A stretch of 64,000 nt of DNA from Streptomyces sp. SID12501 (GTDB lineage: Bacteria > Actinomycetota > Actinomycetes > Streptomycetales > Streptomycetaceae), in NCBI RefSeq assembly GCF_010550245.1, contig NZ_JAAGLU010000008.1:241397-305396 (forward strand), in the 5' to 3' direction. This document shows, piece by piece, positions 22,287 through 30,761 of the stretch. The notes beneath the pieces were generated by a model that ran no database searches, was not told the origin of the DNA, and was given only the letters and a program-made list of their open reading frames with translations. The position numbers and the translations under genes are program-made. Each line of letters opens with the position of its first letter. Positions within the stretch are counted from its first letter, which is position 1.

Positions 22287-23471
22287 GTGGCAGTCGCACC
22301 AGTTATAGCCGGAATCAGGGGCGTCACCGGTATCAAGGACGCCACCGCAATCGCCGGCATCGGACAGACTTCCTTTGCCAAGCAACTCCCCGAGAACGAA
22401 CGGACGTTGGCGTGCCGGGCGATCCTCGCCGCGCTCGACGACGCGGGTGTCGCACCCTCCGAGGTCGACGCCCTCGCCTCCTACACGATGGAGGAGACCG
22501 ACGAGGTCGAGGTCGCCAAGGCGCTCGGTCTCGGTGACCTCACCTTCTTCTCCAAGGTCGGTTACGGCGGCGGCGGTTCCTGCGCCACCGTCGCCCACCT
22601 GGCCGCCGCGATAGCCACCGGGCAGGCCACGGTCGGCGTCGCCTGGCGGTCGCGGAAGAGGGGTTCCGGACCCCGGCCCTGGCGGAACACCAGCGCCCAA
22701 CTCCCCACCCCCGCCCAGTGGACGCGCCCCTTCGGGCTGCTGCGCCCCTCCGACGAGATCGCCATGCTCACGCGCCGCCACATGCACGAGTACGGCACGA
22801 CCCGCGACCATCTCTTCAACGTCGCCCTCGCCTGCCGCAACCGCGCGAACCAGAACCCGGACGCGATCATGTACGACCGCCCGCTCACCCGCGAGATGTA
22901 CATGACCTCCCGCTGGATCAGCGAACCCCTCTGCCTCTTCGACAACTGCCTGGAGACGGACGGAGCATTGGCCTGTGTGGTCGTCTCCGCCGAGCGCGCC
23001 CGGGACTGCCGCCGCGCCCCCGTCTACATCCACTCCGCCGCCCAGGGCCTGCCCGCCCAGCACCACGGCATGGTCAACTACTGGAACGACGACCCGCTGA
23101 CCGGCCCGGCCTGGACAGCCGCCCGACACCTCTGGAAAAACGCCGACTTCACCCCGGACGACGTCCAGGTCGCCCAGCTCTACGACGCGTTCACCGCCCT
23201 CATCCCCCTCTCCCTGGAGGGCTACGGCTTCTGCGGACGCGGCGAGGGCGGCGCCTTCACCGAGGGAGGCGCCCTGGAGAGCGGCGGCCGACTGCCGATC
23301 AACACCGGCGGAGGCGGCCTCAGCGAGGCGTACGTCCACGGCTTCAACCTCATCACCGAGGGCGTACGGCAACTGCGCGGCACCAGCACCGCCCAGGTCC
23401 CGGGGGCCTCCACCTGCCTCGTCACCGCGGGCGAGGGCGTCCCGACTTCGGCCCTGTTGCTGAGAACCTGA
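22287..23471 (+). CDS. Thiolase-like lipid-transfer protein (Ltp/SCP2-type)
   Basis: The 394-residue protein belongs to the thiolase superfamily branch that includes SCP2 thiolases and Ltp2-type side-chain lyases. Visible features are TAIAGIGQTSFAK, the segment YGGGGSCATVAHLAAAIATG, DVQVAQLYDAFTALI and the C-terminal PINTGGGGLSEAYVHGFN. The GTG at 22287 follows GGAGG by 11 nt. The next gene encodes a DUF35 protein, which in this family is an obligate partner. The pair probably cleaves or transfers acyl groups from CoA thioesters made by the neighbouring ligase. Confidence 0.85.
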   Translation: MAVAPVIAGIRGVTGIKDATAIAGIGQTSFAKQLPENERTLACRAILAALDDAGVAPSEVDALASYTMEETDEVEVAKALGLGDLTFFSKVGYGGGGSCATVAHLAAAIATGQATVGVAWRSRKRGSGPRPWRNTSAQLPTPAQWTRPFGLLRPSDEIAMLTRRHMHEYGTTRDHLFNVALACRNRANQNPDAIMYDRPLTREMYMTSRWISEPLCLFDNCLETDGALACVVVSAERARDCRRAPVYIHSAAQGLPAQHHGMVNYWNDDPLTGPAWTAARHLWKNADFTPDDVQVAQLYDAFTALIPLSLEGYGFCGRGEGGAFTEGGALESGGRLPINTGGGGLSEAYVHGFNLITEGVRQLRGTSTAQVPGASTCLVTAGEGVPTSALLLRT

Positions 23472-23506
23472 GAAGTTGCGAACCTGAGAAGTTGAGGAGC
23501 TGAGAG

Positions 23507-23923
23507 ATGCTGACCCCTGTCGTCGACGAAGACGGCGCCCCCTTCTGGGAGTACGCGGCCCGGGGCGAACTCCGCGTCCAGACCTGCGCGGACTGCGCCG
23601 AACCCCGCTTTCCGCCCCGCCCCTGCTGCCCCCACTGCCAGTCCTTCGCGAGCGAGTGGCGCCCGGTCAGTGGACGCGGACGCGTCTGGTCGTACGTCGT
23701 CCCGCATCCGCCGCTCCTCCCGGACTACGCCGAACTGGCCCCGTACAACGTGATCGTCGTCGAGCTGGCGGACGCACCACGCATCCGGCTGGTCGGCAAC
23801 CTGGTCACCGGGCCCGACGCACCACTCAACTCCCTTCCCCCCGAACGGATTCGCATCGGCGCACGCGTACAGGTCGTCTTCTCCTCCGCCGGGCTTCCGC
23901 AGTGGATCCTGGAGCGCCCGTGA
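23507..23923 (+). CDS. DUF35 OB-fold zinc-ribbon partner of the thiolase
   Basis: The 138-residue protein has a rubredoxin-like zinc ribbon with C27-x2-C30 and C41-x2-C44, then an OB-fold beginning GRGRVWSYVVPHPP. DUF35 proteins form heteromers with thiolase-like proteins such as Ltp2 and with hydratase partners. Its stop overlaps the GTG of the enoyl-CoA hydratase gene (GTGA). That places thiolase, DUF35 and hydratase in one operon and probably one complex or pathway segment. Confidence 0.9.
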   Translation: MLTPVVDEDGAPFWEYAARGELRVQTCADCAEPRFPPRPCCPHCQSFASEWRPVSGRGRVWSYVVPHPPLLPDYAELAPYNVIVVELADAPRIRLVGNLVTGPDAPLNSLPPERIRIGARVQVVFSSAGLPQWILERP

Positions 23924-24690
23924 GCCTGCTCGTATCGACCGACAAGGAGACCGGGGTCGCCGTCGTCACCCTCGACCGGCCGGGGAAACTCAACGCCATC
24001 GACCTCGCCACCGCCACCGAACTGGCCTCCGTCTGGCGGGAGTTGCGCTTCGACGACACCGTGCGGGCCATCGTCCTGACGGGGTCCGGGACGCGCGCCT
24101 TCTGTACGGGCCTCGACCGCGGTGCGACCGTCCCCCAGCCCAACTCGCCCTACATGGTGGACGATCCGCTCGACATGATCGGCCCGAAGGCGAACGACCT
24201 CTGGAAGCCGGTGATCGCCGCGGTGAACGGTATGGCGTGCGGCGGCGCCTTCTACCTCCTCGCGGAGTCGGAGTTCATCGTCGCCGACCCGAGCGCCACC
24301 TTCTTCGACCCGCACACCACGTACGGCATGGTCAGCGCCTACGAGTCGATGGGCATGGCGCAGCGGATGCCGTACGGGGAGATCGCGCGGATGGCGCTGA
24401 TGGGGACGGCGGAGCGGGTGTCGGCGGCGCGAGCGTACGAGATCGGGCTGGTGAGTGAAGTCACCGAGCCCGGTGGGTCGTTGGCGGCCTCCGTCGACCG
24501 CGCCCGCGTCATCGCGTCGTATCCGCCGGAGGGGGTGCAGGGCACGGTTCGGGCGGTGTGGGCGGCGAAGGAGGCGGCCCGCGCGCACGCCCTCGCGTTC
24601 GCCCCGCACCTGGTCCGTCTCGGCAACCTCCCGGGCGACCGGCAGGCGGAACTGTTCTCGGCAAGGACCCCGGGTTTCCGGTTGCGATAG
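23920..24690 (+). CDS. Enoyl-CoA hydratase/isomerase family protein
   Basis: The 256-residue crotonase-fold protein shows AVVTLDRPGKLNAID, the oxyanion-hole segment FCTGLDRG and NGMACGGAFYLLAESEF. It hydrates, isomerises or hydrolyses CoA esters. The GTG at 23920 overlaps the DUF35 stop, so it is translationally coupled. Which catalytic acid it uses is not clear: E251-type positions of classical hydratases are not obvious, and the segment HTTYGMVSAYESMG replaces the usual one. Its reaction should not be assumed to be hydration. Confidence 0.87.
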   Translation: MSLLVSTDKETGVAVVTLDRPGKLNAIDLATATELASVWRELRFDDTVRAIVLTGSGTRAFCTGLDRGATVPQPNSPYMVDDPLDMIGPKANDLWKPVIAAVNGMACGGAFYLLAESEFIVADPSATFFDPHTTYGMVSAYESMGMAQRMPYGEIARMALMGTAERVSAARAYEIGLVSEVTEPGGSLAASVDRARVIASYPPEGVQGTVRAVWAAKEAARAHALAFAPHLVRLGNLPGDRQAELFSARTPGFRLR

Positions 24691-24710
24691 CAACGCATAC
24701 CCTTTGCATC

Positions 24711-25748
24711 ATGGCTGAGAACCGCACAGTGGTCGAGCACCACAGGGTCGAACACCAAAGGGTCGAACACCACAACGTCGAGCACCGCATGGTGGACGTG
24801 AACGGCGTCCGGCTGCACATCGCGGAGGCGGGCGAGGGTCCGCTCGTCATGCTGCTGCACGGGTTCCCCGAGTCCTGGCACTCCTGGCGCCACCAGTTCG
24901 AGCCGCTGGCCGCCGCCGGTTTCCGGGTCGTCGCCCCCGACCAGCGCGGATACGGCAAGAGCGACCGCCCCGAGGACGTGTCCGCGTACAGCATCCTGCA
25001 CCTGGTCGGCGACGTGGTCGGGCTGATCCACGCGCTCGGCGAGGAGACGGCGTACGTCGTCGGGCACGACTGGGGCGCGCCGGTGGCCTGGCACACCGCG
25101 CTGCTGCGCCCGGACGTCGTGCGCGGGGTGGCGGGTCTGAGCGTGCCGCCGCCGTTCCGGGGCGAGCGCCGGCCCCTGGGCGTGATGGACGCGATGTTCG
25201 GCGGCCGTTTCTACTGGAACTACTTCGACCTCCCCGGCGTAGCCGACGCCGAACTGGCCCGCGACCCGCGCACCACCCTCCGCAAGGCCCTTTACGGCGC
25301 CTCCGGCGACAACCCCGACTCGGGCACCGGCAAGCAGCCGCTGGTCGAGCCCGGCCAGGGCTGGCTGGACAGGATGAGCGACCCCGAGAAGCTCCCGGCC
25401 TGGCTCACGGAGGCGGACCTCGACTCCCTCACCGAGAGCTTCGCGGGCAGCTTCACCGGCGCCCTCAACTGGTACCGCAACATCGACACCAACTGGGAAC
25501 TGACGGCGGCCTGGCACGGGGCCGTGGTCAGCCCGCCCGCGCTGTACGTGTACGGCGACAAGGACCTGGTGGCGGCGTTTCCGGGTACGCCCCAACTCAT
25601 CGAGCAGCTAACGGAGTTGATGCCCAACCTGCGGCGCGCTCCGGTGCTGTTGAAGGGCTGCGGCCACTGGACGCAGCAGGAACGCCCGGACGAGGTCAAC
25701 GCGGCGCTGATCCCGTTCCTCACGGAGTTGAGGGACTCCGCGAGCTGA
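24711..25748 (+). CDS. Epoxide-hydrolase-like alpha/beta hydrolase
   Basis: The 345-residue protein has the oxyanion-hole motif HGFPES at 50-55, the nucleophile D120 in GHDWGAP and a late histidine in GCGHWTQQERP. These are the marks of soluble epoxide hydrolases or haloacid-type hydrolases with an aspartate nucleophile. The ATG at 24711 is open 20 nt after the hydratase stop, so it may be the last gene of the operon. The first 28 residues contain four five-residue repeats (VEHxx) with no counterpart I know in the family. A second ATG at 24789 would remove the repeats and start directly at VDVNGVRLHIAE. Confidence 0.87.
   Translation: MAENRTVVEHHRVEHQRVEHHNVEHRMVDVNGVRLHIAEAGEGPLVMLLHGFPESWHSWRHQFEPLAAAGFRVVAPDQRGYGKSDRPEDVSAYSILHLVGDVVGLIHALGEETAYVVGHDWGAPVAWHTALLRPDVVRGVAGLSVPPPFRGERRPLGVMDAMFGGRFYWNYFDLPGVADAELARDPRTTLRKALYGASGDNPDSGTGKQPLVEPGQGWLDRMSDPEKLPAWLTEADLDSLTESFAGSFTGALNWYRNIDTNWELTAAWHGAVVSPPALYVYGDKDLVAAFPGTPQLIEQLTELMPNLRRAPVLLKGCGHWTQQERPDEVNAALIPFLTELRDSAS
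24732..24791 (+). repeat. Four 15-bp tandem repeats in the hydrolase N-terminus
   Basis: Units GTCGAGCACCACAGG, GTCGAACACCAAAGG, GTCGAACACCACAAC and GTCGAGCACCGCATG follow without gaps. They encode VEH plus two variable residues. Confidence 0.8.
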
Positions 25749-25761
25749 GTGCGTTGCCGCA

Positions 25762-25796
25762 GACGGAACTCCTGCTCGACGGGCAGGAGTTCCGTC
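25762..25796. terminator. 14-bp hairpin between convergent genes
   Basis: GACGGAACTCCTGC pairs perfectly across a 7-nt loop. It lies between the ends of the hydrolase gene and the haloperoxidase gene and can serve both. Confidence 0.82.
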
Positions 25797-25841
25797 ACCC
25801 GCATCGGGCCTGGACTGGGCCGGCCTGGCTTGGGCTGGGCC

Positions 25842-27272
25842 TCAGAGCTTGCCCAACTTCGTGTTGAAGACCTGGGCTGCGACCTTGTCACCCAGGGTGA
25901 GGCCGTCCTCCGCGTCCCACGGGAAGTGGACTCCGAGCCAGACCCTGCTGTAGGCGTCCTCGGTGGCCGCCGCGCTGAAGCTGGTGAAGTGGCGGGTCTT
26001 CACCGGTGACTGAGGCTCGTCGGTGGTCATGTCGAAGGCGATGTTGTCGCTGCCGAAGTAGCGCTTCATCACCCCTGCCCAGGCCGCGCCGAACGTCGCG
26101 TGCCCCGAGGCCCAGGCCGGGAAGCACGGGCTGACATTCACGCCCGTCCGGGTTTTCAGCAGCGGCTTCCACTCCGGGTCGAGCCCGCCTTCCCGGATCG
26201 CGGACACCGGCCGCCACAGGTCGATCGGTGTCAGGAACTTCACGTCCCGTACCGCGATCCCGGCGTCCGCCATGGCGATGGAGACGAGTGCGAACAGCCG
26301 AGCGTTCTCGTAGGTCGTCAGGTTGCGGGCGTAGGAGACCTCTCGGGTCGCCTGAAGCAGCTGGCCCGGCGGCTTGTAGGTGCCGTCCAGGTCGTTGGCC
26401 CAGAACCAGGCCGCCGCCTCCTGATCCGGGGTCCGGTCGACGACGGGTGTACGCGCGGTCGGCTTGTCGGCGCCGGCCGACCGCACCGCCTCGACCTGAG
26501 CCTTGTAGGCGTCGCTGGCCAGCAGTTTCTCGTACGTCCCGTACAGGCCCGGGGTCGCCGGGCGGAACTGCGAGCCGGAGCTGAGGGCGAAGGGCTTCAG
26601 CTGGCCCCAGAACGGTGTGACCGCCTGACTGTCGCGCTCGCACGAGGGATCGGGCATGTCCGGGTAGCTGGTGGCCCGCCACGCGCCCGGCTTGTTGTCG
26701 CCGACGTACACCTGGTCGTTGTCGGAGCCGTCGCCGTTGCGCGCGTTCCTCATCTGCGTGACCATGCGGTTGACCACCGTGACGTCGAGCAGATCGAACT
26801 CGGTGGGCTCGGTGCCGAACCGCTCACGGAACTTCGAGTCGAGGAACTGCGTCTGGTTCTTGCCGTACAGCCCCAGCAGGATGTTGTACGCCGTACGGCC
26901 GATCACTCGCTCTTCTTCGTCGGGACCCTCGATCCAGCCGTCGTACTTGTGGGCGTAGATGTACGGCTCCGAGGTGATCTTGCCCTTCCACTTCAGCTGG
27001 TACGAGCTCTCCGCGTCGTAGACCGCCGCGTTCAGCATCGCCGCGGAACGGGCCATCGGCCCCGGTCCGCCGCCCTCACGCCGGATGGCCTGGAGCAGGA
27101 CGTCGTTCCAGTAGTGGACGGGATCGGCGATCTGCTGTCGCGGCAGCGCCGCCTGTGCGGGCTGCGAAGCGACGGTGAGCGCGCTGCCGGTGGTGGCCAG
27201 CACCGCCGCCGTGGCCAGTACCCGGCGCCACATCCCCGTACTCGGCCGGACAGATCTGACACTCGTGGACAT
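25842..27272 (-). CDS. Secreted vanadium-dependent haloperoxidase / PAP2-like enzyme
   Basis: The 476-residue protein starts with a Sec signal peptide (WRRVLATAAVLATTGSALTV, cut after QPAQA). The C-terminal half carries the vanadate or phosphate site: SGHATFGAAWAG with the acid/base histidine and SRVWLGVHFPWDAEDG with the histidine that would bind vanadium. Similar secreted haloperoxidase-like proteins of actinomycetes are poorly characterised and some may be phosphatases. Whether it halogenates cannot be decided here. It stands alone, convergent to the catabolic operon. Confidence 0.85.
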   Translation of the reverse strand: MSTSVRSVRPSTGMWRRVLATAAVLATTGSALTVASQPAQAALPRQQIADPVHYWNDVLLQAIRREGGGPGPMARSAAMLNAAVYDAESSYQLKWKGKITSEPYIYAHKYDGWIEGPDEEERVIGRTAYNILLGLYGKNQTQFLDSKFRERFGTEPTEFDLLDVTVVNRMVTQMRNARNGDGSDNDQVYVGDNKPGAWRATSYPDMPDPSCERDSQAVTPFWGQLKPFALSSGSQFRPATPGLYGTYEKLLASDAYKAQVEAVRSAGADKPTARTPVVDRTPDQEAAAWFWANDLDGTYKPPGQLLQATREVSYARNLTTYENARLFALVSIAMADAGIAVRDVKFLTPIDLWRPVSAIREGGLDPEWKPLLKTRTGVNVSPCFPAWASGHATFGAAWAGVMKRYFGSDNIAFDMTTDEPQSPVKTRHFTSFSAAATEDAYSRVWLGVHFPWDAEDGLTLGDKVAAQVFNTKLGKL

Positions 27273-27728
27273 ATCAACCCCCTGTTTGTGTCGAGACGTT
27301 GGTCGTGCGGCTCTGCCTTTCCGGTCGGTCCGGGCTCGCGCCCGCCGGACGATCCGTTCGACCGCGACGGGCGGTTTCCCGCCGGCGGCACCGTGTCGGC
27401 GCTTCGTGGTGGAACGACTCAGCGGCGGCGTTGTCCGCGGCCCACCCGACTCGCCCCATCGACTACGCCGCTCCCCCGCGGCGGCACAGTTGTCGGAACG
27501 CCTCGGACGGGTCAGTGGATTCAGTAGGTGACGTGCACACCGCCGGCGAACGGCCGCGCTGCGTCGTGGTGCTGGTCCAGGACGCTATGGGCGGGGAGCG
27601 TGTGGCGTCGTCCCACGCTGGTTGGCACTCCGGGTCGACCCAGGGGGGTAGCCGCGCGGTTCCTGCAACTTCCGTGGTACCGCGGAAGGTTGACGCCTCG
27701 TCGGCTCGGCCGGCCTTACGCTGCTGCG
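27273..27728. other. 456-bp intergenic region with a palindrome near the right end
   Basis: No gene is supported between the divergent haloperoxidase and histidine kinase genes. The region should hold both promoters. The only clear element is the 20-bp palindrome at 27669. Confidence 0.55.
27669..27688. promoter_or_regulatory. 20-bp palindrome upstream of the two-component operon
   Basis: CTTCCGTGGTACCGCGGAAG differs from its own reverse complement at only two positions. A TTGACG hexamer follows at 27690 and the kinase ATG is 40 nt away, so the palindrome abuts a possible -35 box. The likely binder is the response regulator itself. Confidence 0.55.
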
Positions 27729-28880
27729 ATGCGGATCCGTCCCCTCGCCGTCGACGTACTGATCGTGGCGGCGCTGACCGGTGTGGCCTTGCTGCTGGGG
27801 CCGGAGGCCGCGCGTCAGGGGCAGAATCCGCTCGACGCGACCGCCTATGTGCTGGTTGTCCTGGTTCACCTGCCGCTCGTGCTCCGCAGCCGGGCCCCTG
27901 TCGTGGTCTGGGGTCTCGTGCACGCGATCTGGCTGGTGTACATCACGGCCGGTTACTGGCCCGTGGTGTGCAGCTTCGGCCCCATGCTCGCCGTCTACAC
28001 CGTCGCCTCCCAGCGCGTGCCGCGTGTCTCCGTCCCCTGTGCCGCGCTGATGGGCGCGGTCTGGATCTACGCGGGTGCGGTCAACGACACGGCCTCCGGG
28101 GCGTCCGTCGTCGGACAGGCGGTCGTCTACCCGGCGATGCTGTGGCGCTTCGGCGTCCTGGCCCGCCGCTCGGCCGAACTGGCCCGGCAACTGCGCCGGG
28201 AACAGGCCGCCCGGGCCCGGCGCGAGGTGGCCGAGGAACGGAGCCGGATCGCCCGTGAACTGCACGACGTGGTCGCCCACCACATCTCCGTGATCTCCGT
28301 ACAGGCCGGTCTCGCCCGGTTCGTCTTCGACACCGACCGCCACACCACCCGTACCGCGCTCGACACCATAGAAGCCACCGGCAAGGAAGCCCTCGACGAG
28401 CTGCGCCGCATGCTCATGCTGCTGCGCGCCGCCGACGACAGTGCCCCGGCAGGTCCGATGCCGGGCCTGGCCCGCCTCGGCGAGATGACCGAACGCGTCC
28501 GCGCCGGCGGCATCCCGCTCACCCTGACCGTCGAGGGCACCGAACGCCCCCTGGCCCCCGGCGTGGACCTGTGCGCCTACCGGGTCGTGCAGGAGGCACT
28601 CACCAACGTCCTCAAGCACGCGCCCGGCGCGAGTGCGCGCGTACTGCTGAGGTACGAACCGCACCAGGTGACGGTTTCGGTCACGGACGACGGACAGGGG
28701 GTGATTCCGGACAGAGTACGAACCGGCGGCGGACACGGCTTGCCCGGCATGCGGGAGCGGGCCAAGCTCTACGGCGGGCAGATCGACATCGGCCCGCAGG
28801 ACCAGGGGGGCTTCGCCGTACGGCTGATCCTGCCGACCTCCGCGCGGACCGCACCACAGGGGGACGACACCACCACATGA
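27729..28880 (+). CDS. NarL-type sensor histidine kinase
   Basis: The 383-residue protein has four or five membrane helices in the first 150 residues, then a HisKA_3 domain with the phosphoacceptor H179 (RIARELHDVVAHHIS). A HATPase domain follows with QEALTNVLKHA, VTDDGQG and GHGLPGMRERA. There is almost no extracellular loop, so it probably senses the membrane. The ATG at 27729 is used because the frame upstream is outside the protein-like region. Its TGA overlaps the ATG of the response regulator (ATGA), which makes a typical pair. Confidence 0.92.
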   Translation: MRIRPLAVDVLIVAALTGVALLLGPEAARQGQNPLDATAYVLVVLVHLPLVLRSRAPVVVWGLVHAIWLVYITAGYWPVVCSFGPMLAVYTVASQRVPRVSVPCAALMGAVWIYAGAVNDTASGASVVGQAVVYPAMLWRFGVLARRSAELARQLRREQAARARREVAEERSRIARELHDVVAHHISVISVQAGLARFVFDTDRHTTRTALDTIEATGKEALDELRRMLMLLRAADDSAPAGPMPGLARLGEMTERVRAGGIPLTLTVEGTERPLAPGVDLCAYRVVQEALTNVLKHAPGASARVLLRYEPHQVTVSVTDDGQGVIPDRVRTGGGHGLPGMRERAKLYGGQIDIGPQDQGGFAVRLILPTSARTAPQGDDTTT

Positions 28881-29533
28881 CCACCGTGCTCGTTGTGGAC
28901 GACCAGTTCCTCATCCGGGCCGGCCTCGTCGGGCTGCTGCGCGCCGCGCCCGGCATCGAGGTGGTCGGCGAGGCGAGCGACGGCGCGGAGGGCGTGTTCC
29001 TGGCCGCACGGACCGCCCCCGAGGTGATCCTGATGGACGTCCGGATGCCCCGCATGAACGGCATCGAGGCCACCGAACGCATCCTCGCCGAGGCCGGCGA
29101 CCCCCCGCCCCGGATCCTGATGCTGACCACCTTCGACCTCGACGAGTACGTGTACGGGGCACTGCGCGCCGGAGCCTGCGGATTCCTGCTCAAGGACTCC
29201 GGACCGGAACGGCTGCTCGCCGCCGTGACCGCCGTCGCCGGCGGTGACGCGCTCTTCGCGCCCAGCGTCACCCGCCGCCTGGTGGAGGCCTACGCTCGCC
29301 AGACCGCCTGCCGACAGCCCCCGGAACTGGACACGTTGACCGCCCGCGAACGGGAGGTTCTGAAACTGATCGCCCGCGGCCTGTCCAACCAGGAGATCGC
29401 CGACCGCCTCTACATCAGCGAGGCGACCGTCAAGACCCACCTCAACCGCACGATGAGCAAACTGGACCTGGACAGCCGGGCACAAGCCGTGGTCGTGGCG
29501 TACGAATCAGGACTGGTGACCCCGGGCGGATGA
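28877..29533 (+). CDS. NarL-type response regulator
   Basis: The 218-residue protein has a receiver with D8/D9, phosphoacceptor D54 (ILMDVRMP) and a lysine in GFLLKDSG. The LuxR helix-turn-helix is LTAREREVLKLIARGLSNQE. It is co-translated with the histidine kinase. The target genes are unknown; its own promoter palindrome and the adjacent sortase operon are candidates by position only. Confidence 0.93.
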   Translation: MTTVLVVDDQFLIRAGLVGLLRAAPGIEVVGEASDGAEGVFLAARTAPEVILMDVRMPRMNGIEATERILAEAGDPPPRILMLTTFDLDEYVYGALRAGACGFLLKDSGPERLLAAVTAVAGGDALFAPSVTRRLVEAYARQTACRQPPELDTLTAREREVLKLIARGLSNQEIADRLYISEATVKTHLNRTMSKLDLDSRAQAVVVAYESGLVTPGG

Positions 29534-29721
29534 CGACCGGGCGCGTCGGCAGCCCCATGGGCTGAGCCCCCACCCCGACCCCCACGCACGGCTTTGCCAT
29601 CTCTTTACAACCTGTCCGGCTGCCGAGTCGTCTCTCCGCTCGATCCGTCACTCAGCCCGCCCAGCCCAACCCGCCCTCTTCCGGGCGCGGTTCGGGGCGG
29701 ACGACGAAAGAGAGCGATTAA

Positions 29722-30114
29722 ATGCGCCGTACCGTGCGCCGTACCGTCCTCAGCGCCGTGGCACTCGCGGCCACCGCCGTACTGGCGGGCACCGCCCCCG
29801 CGTTCGCCGACGGGGCGAGCCCGACCCAGACACCCAGCGTCGCGGCGACCGAGGCCACCCCGGCGACGAGCGCCGAACCGACCCAGGACCCCGCCACCGA
29901 GGCCTCCCCGGTGCCCAGCGAGGCCCCCACCACCTGGTCCAGCCCGTCCCAGGTCGCCGAGGTTCCGGGCGGCGCGCCCAACACCGGGGTGACGCAGACG
30001 TCGACGGACTCCGGAACGCCGGGGGCGCTGATCGGCGGGGGCGCCGCCGCCGCGTTCGCCGTGGGCGGCGCCGCGCTGTTCGTCGTACGCCGTCGGCGGG
30101 CGACCGGGGCGTGA
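29722..30114 (+). CDS. Cell-wall-anchored sortase substrate
   Basis: The 130-residue protein has a signal peptide (RRTVLSAVALAATAVLAGTA, cut after AFA) and a Pro/Thr/Glu-rich stalk. A cell-wall sorting signal ends the chain: P86-N-T-G89, a hydrophobic helix at about 103-122 and the basic tail RRRR. The pentapeptide reads APNTG rather than LPxTG or LAxTG. The ATG at 29722 follows GAGAGCG. Its stop overlaps the GTG of the sortase gene, which strongly suggests it is that sortase's own substrate. Confidence 0.82.
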   Translation: MRRTVRRTVLSAVALAATAVLAGTAPAFADGASPTQTPSVAATEATPATSAEPTQDPATEASPVPSEAPTTWSSPSQVAEVPGGAPNTGVTQTSTDSGTPGALIGGGAAAAFAVGGAALFVVRRRRATGA

Positions 30115-30761
30115 CCGTGCTCTCCAGGCGGGCGTTCGGTACGGGAGCCACGGCTGCCGCCGCCTCGCTGCTCGTGGGCTGTTCCTCCGACGGTGGGGGC
30201 GTACGGACGACGGGAACCGCGAGCCCCGACGCCTCCTCCCCGCCGCCGCGATCGACGGCCGGCAAGCACACCTCCTCCGCCAAGTCCGTGCGGGCCGTGG
30301 GGCGTTCGGTCCCGGTCCGGCTGCGGATACCGGCCCTCGGGGTCGACACCCCGGTCATGCGGCTGGGCCTGGCGTCCGACGGGACGGTGCAGGTCCCTCC
30401 GATCAGCGATCACGACCAGGCCGGCTGGTACGAGCACTCGCCGACGCCGGGCCAGACCGGCCCGTCGGTGATCCTCGGGCATGTCACGGTCGGCGCGTAC
30501 GGGGACGGCGTCTTCCACGGCCTCTCGCGGCTGCGCCGGGGCGAGAAGATCGTCGCGCGTCTGGAGAACGGTACGGAGACGGAGTTCACGGTCACCTCCC
30601 TGCGTACGGTGGCCAAGGCCGACTTCCCGACCGACGACGTCTACGGGAACGTGGACCGTCCGGAACTCCGGCTGATCACGTGCGGCGGCCCGAAGGACGA
30701 GACCGGTTACCTCGACAACGTGATCGCCTTCGCCGCGCTGACGTCGTCCACGACCCCGTGA
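30111..30761 (+). CDS. Class E/F-type sortase with Tat/lipoprotein-like signal
   Basis: The 216-residue protein is a small sortase with H124 (ILGHVTVG) and catalytic C191 (LRLITCGG). The N-terminus is unusual: SRRAFGTG resembles a twin-arginine motif and LLVGC at 20-24 is a lipobox. It may be exported folded and lipid-anchored instead of held by a membrane helix. The GTG at 30111 overlaps the stop of the substrate gene, and its own stop overlaps the sigma factor GTG. It probably attaches the upstream protein to peptidoglycan. Confidence 0.87.
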   Translation: MTVLSRRAFGTGATAAAASLLVGCSSDGGGVRTTGTASPDASSPPPRSTAGKHTSSAKSVRAVGRSVPVRLRIPALGVDTPVMRLGLASDGTVQVPPISDHDQAGWYEHSPTPGQTGPSVILGHVTVGAYGDGVFHGLSRLRRGEKIVARLENGTETEFTVTSLRTVAKADFPTDDVYGNVDRPELRLITCGGPKDETGYLDNVIAFAALTSSTTP

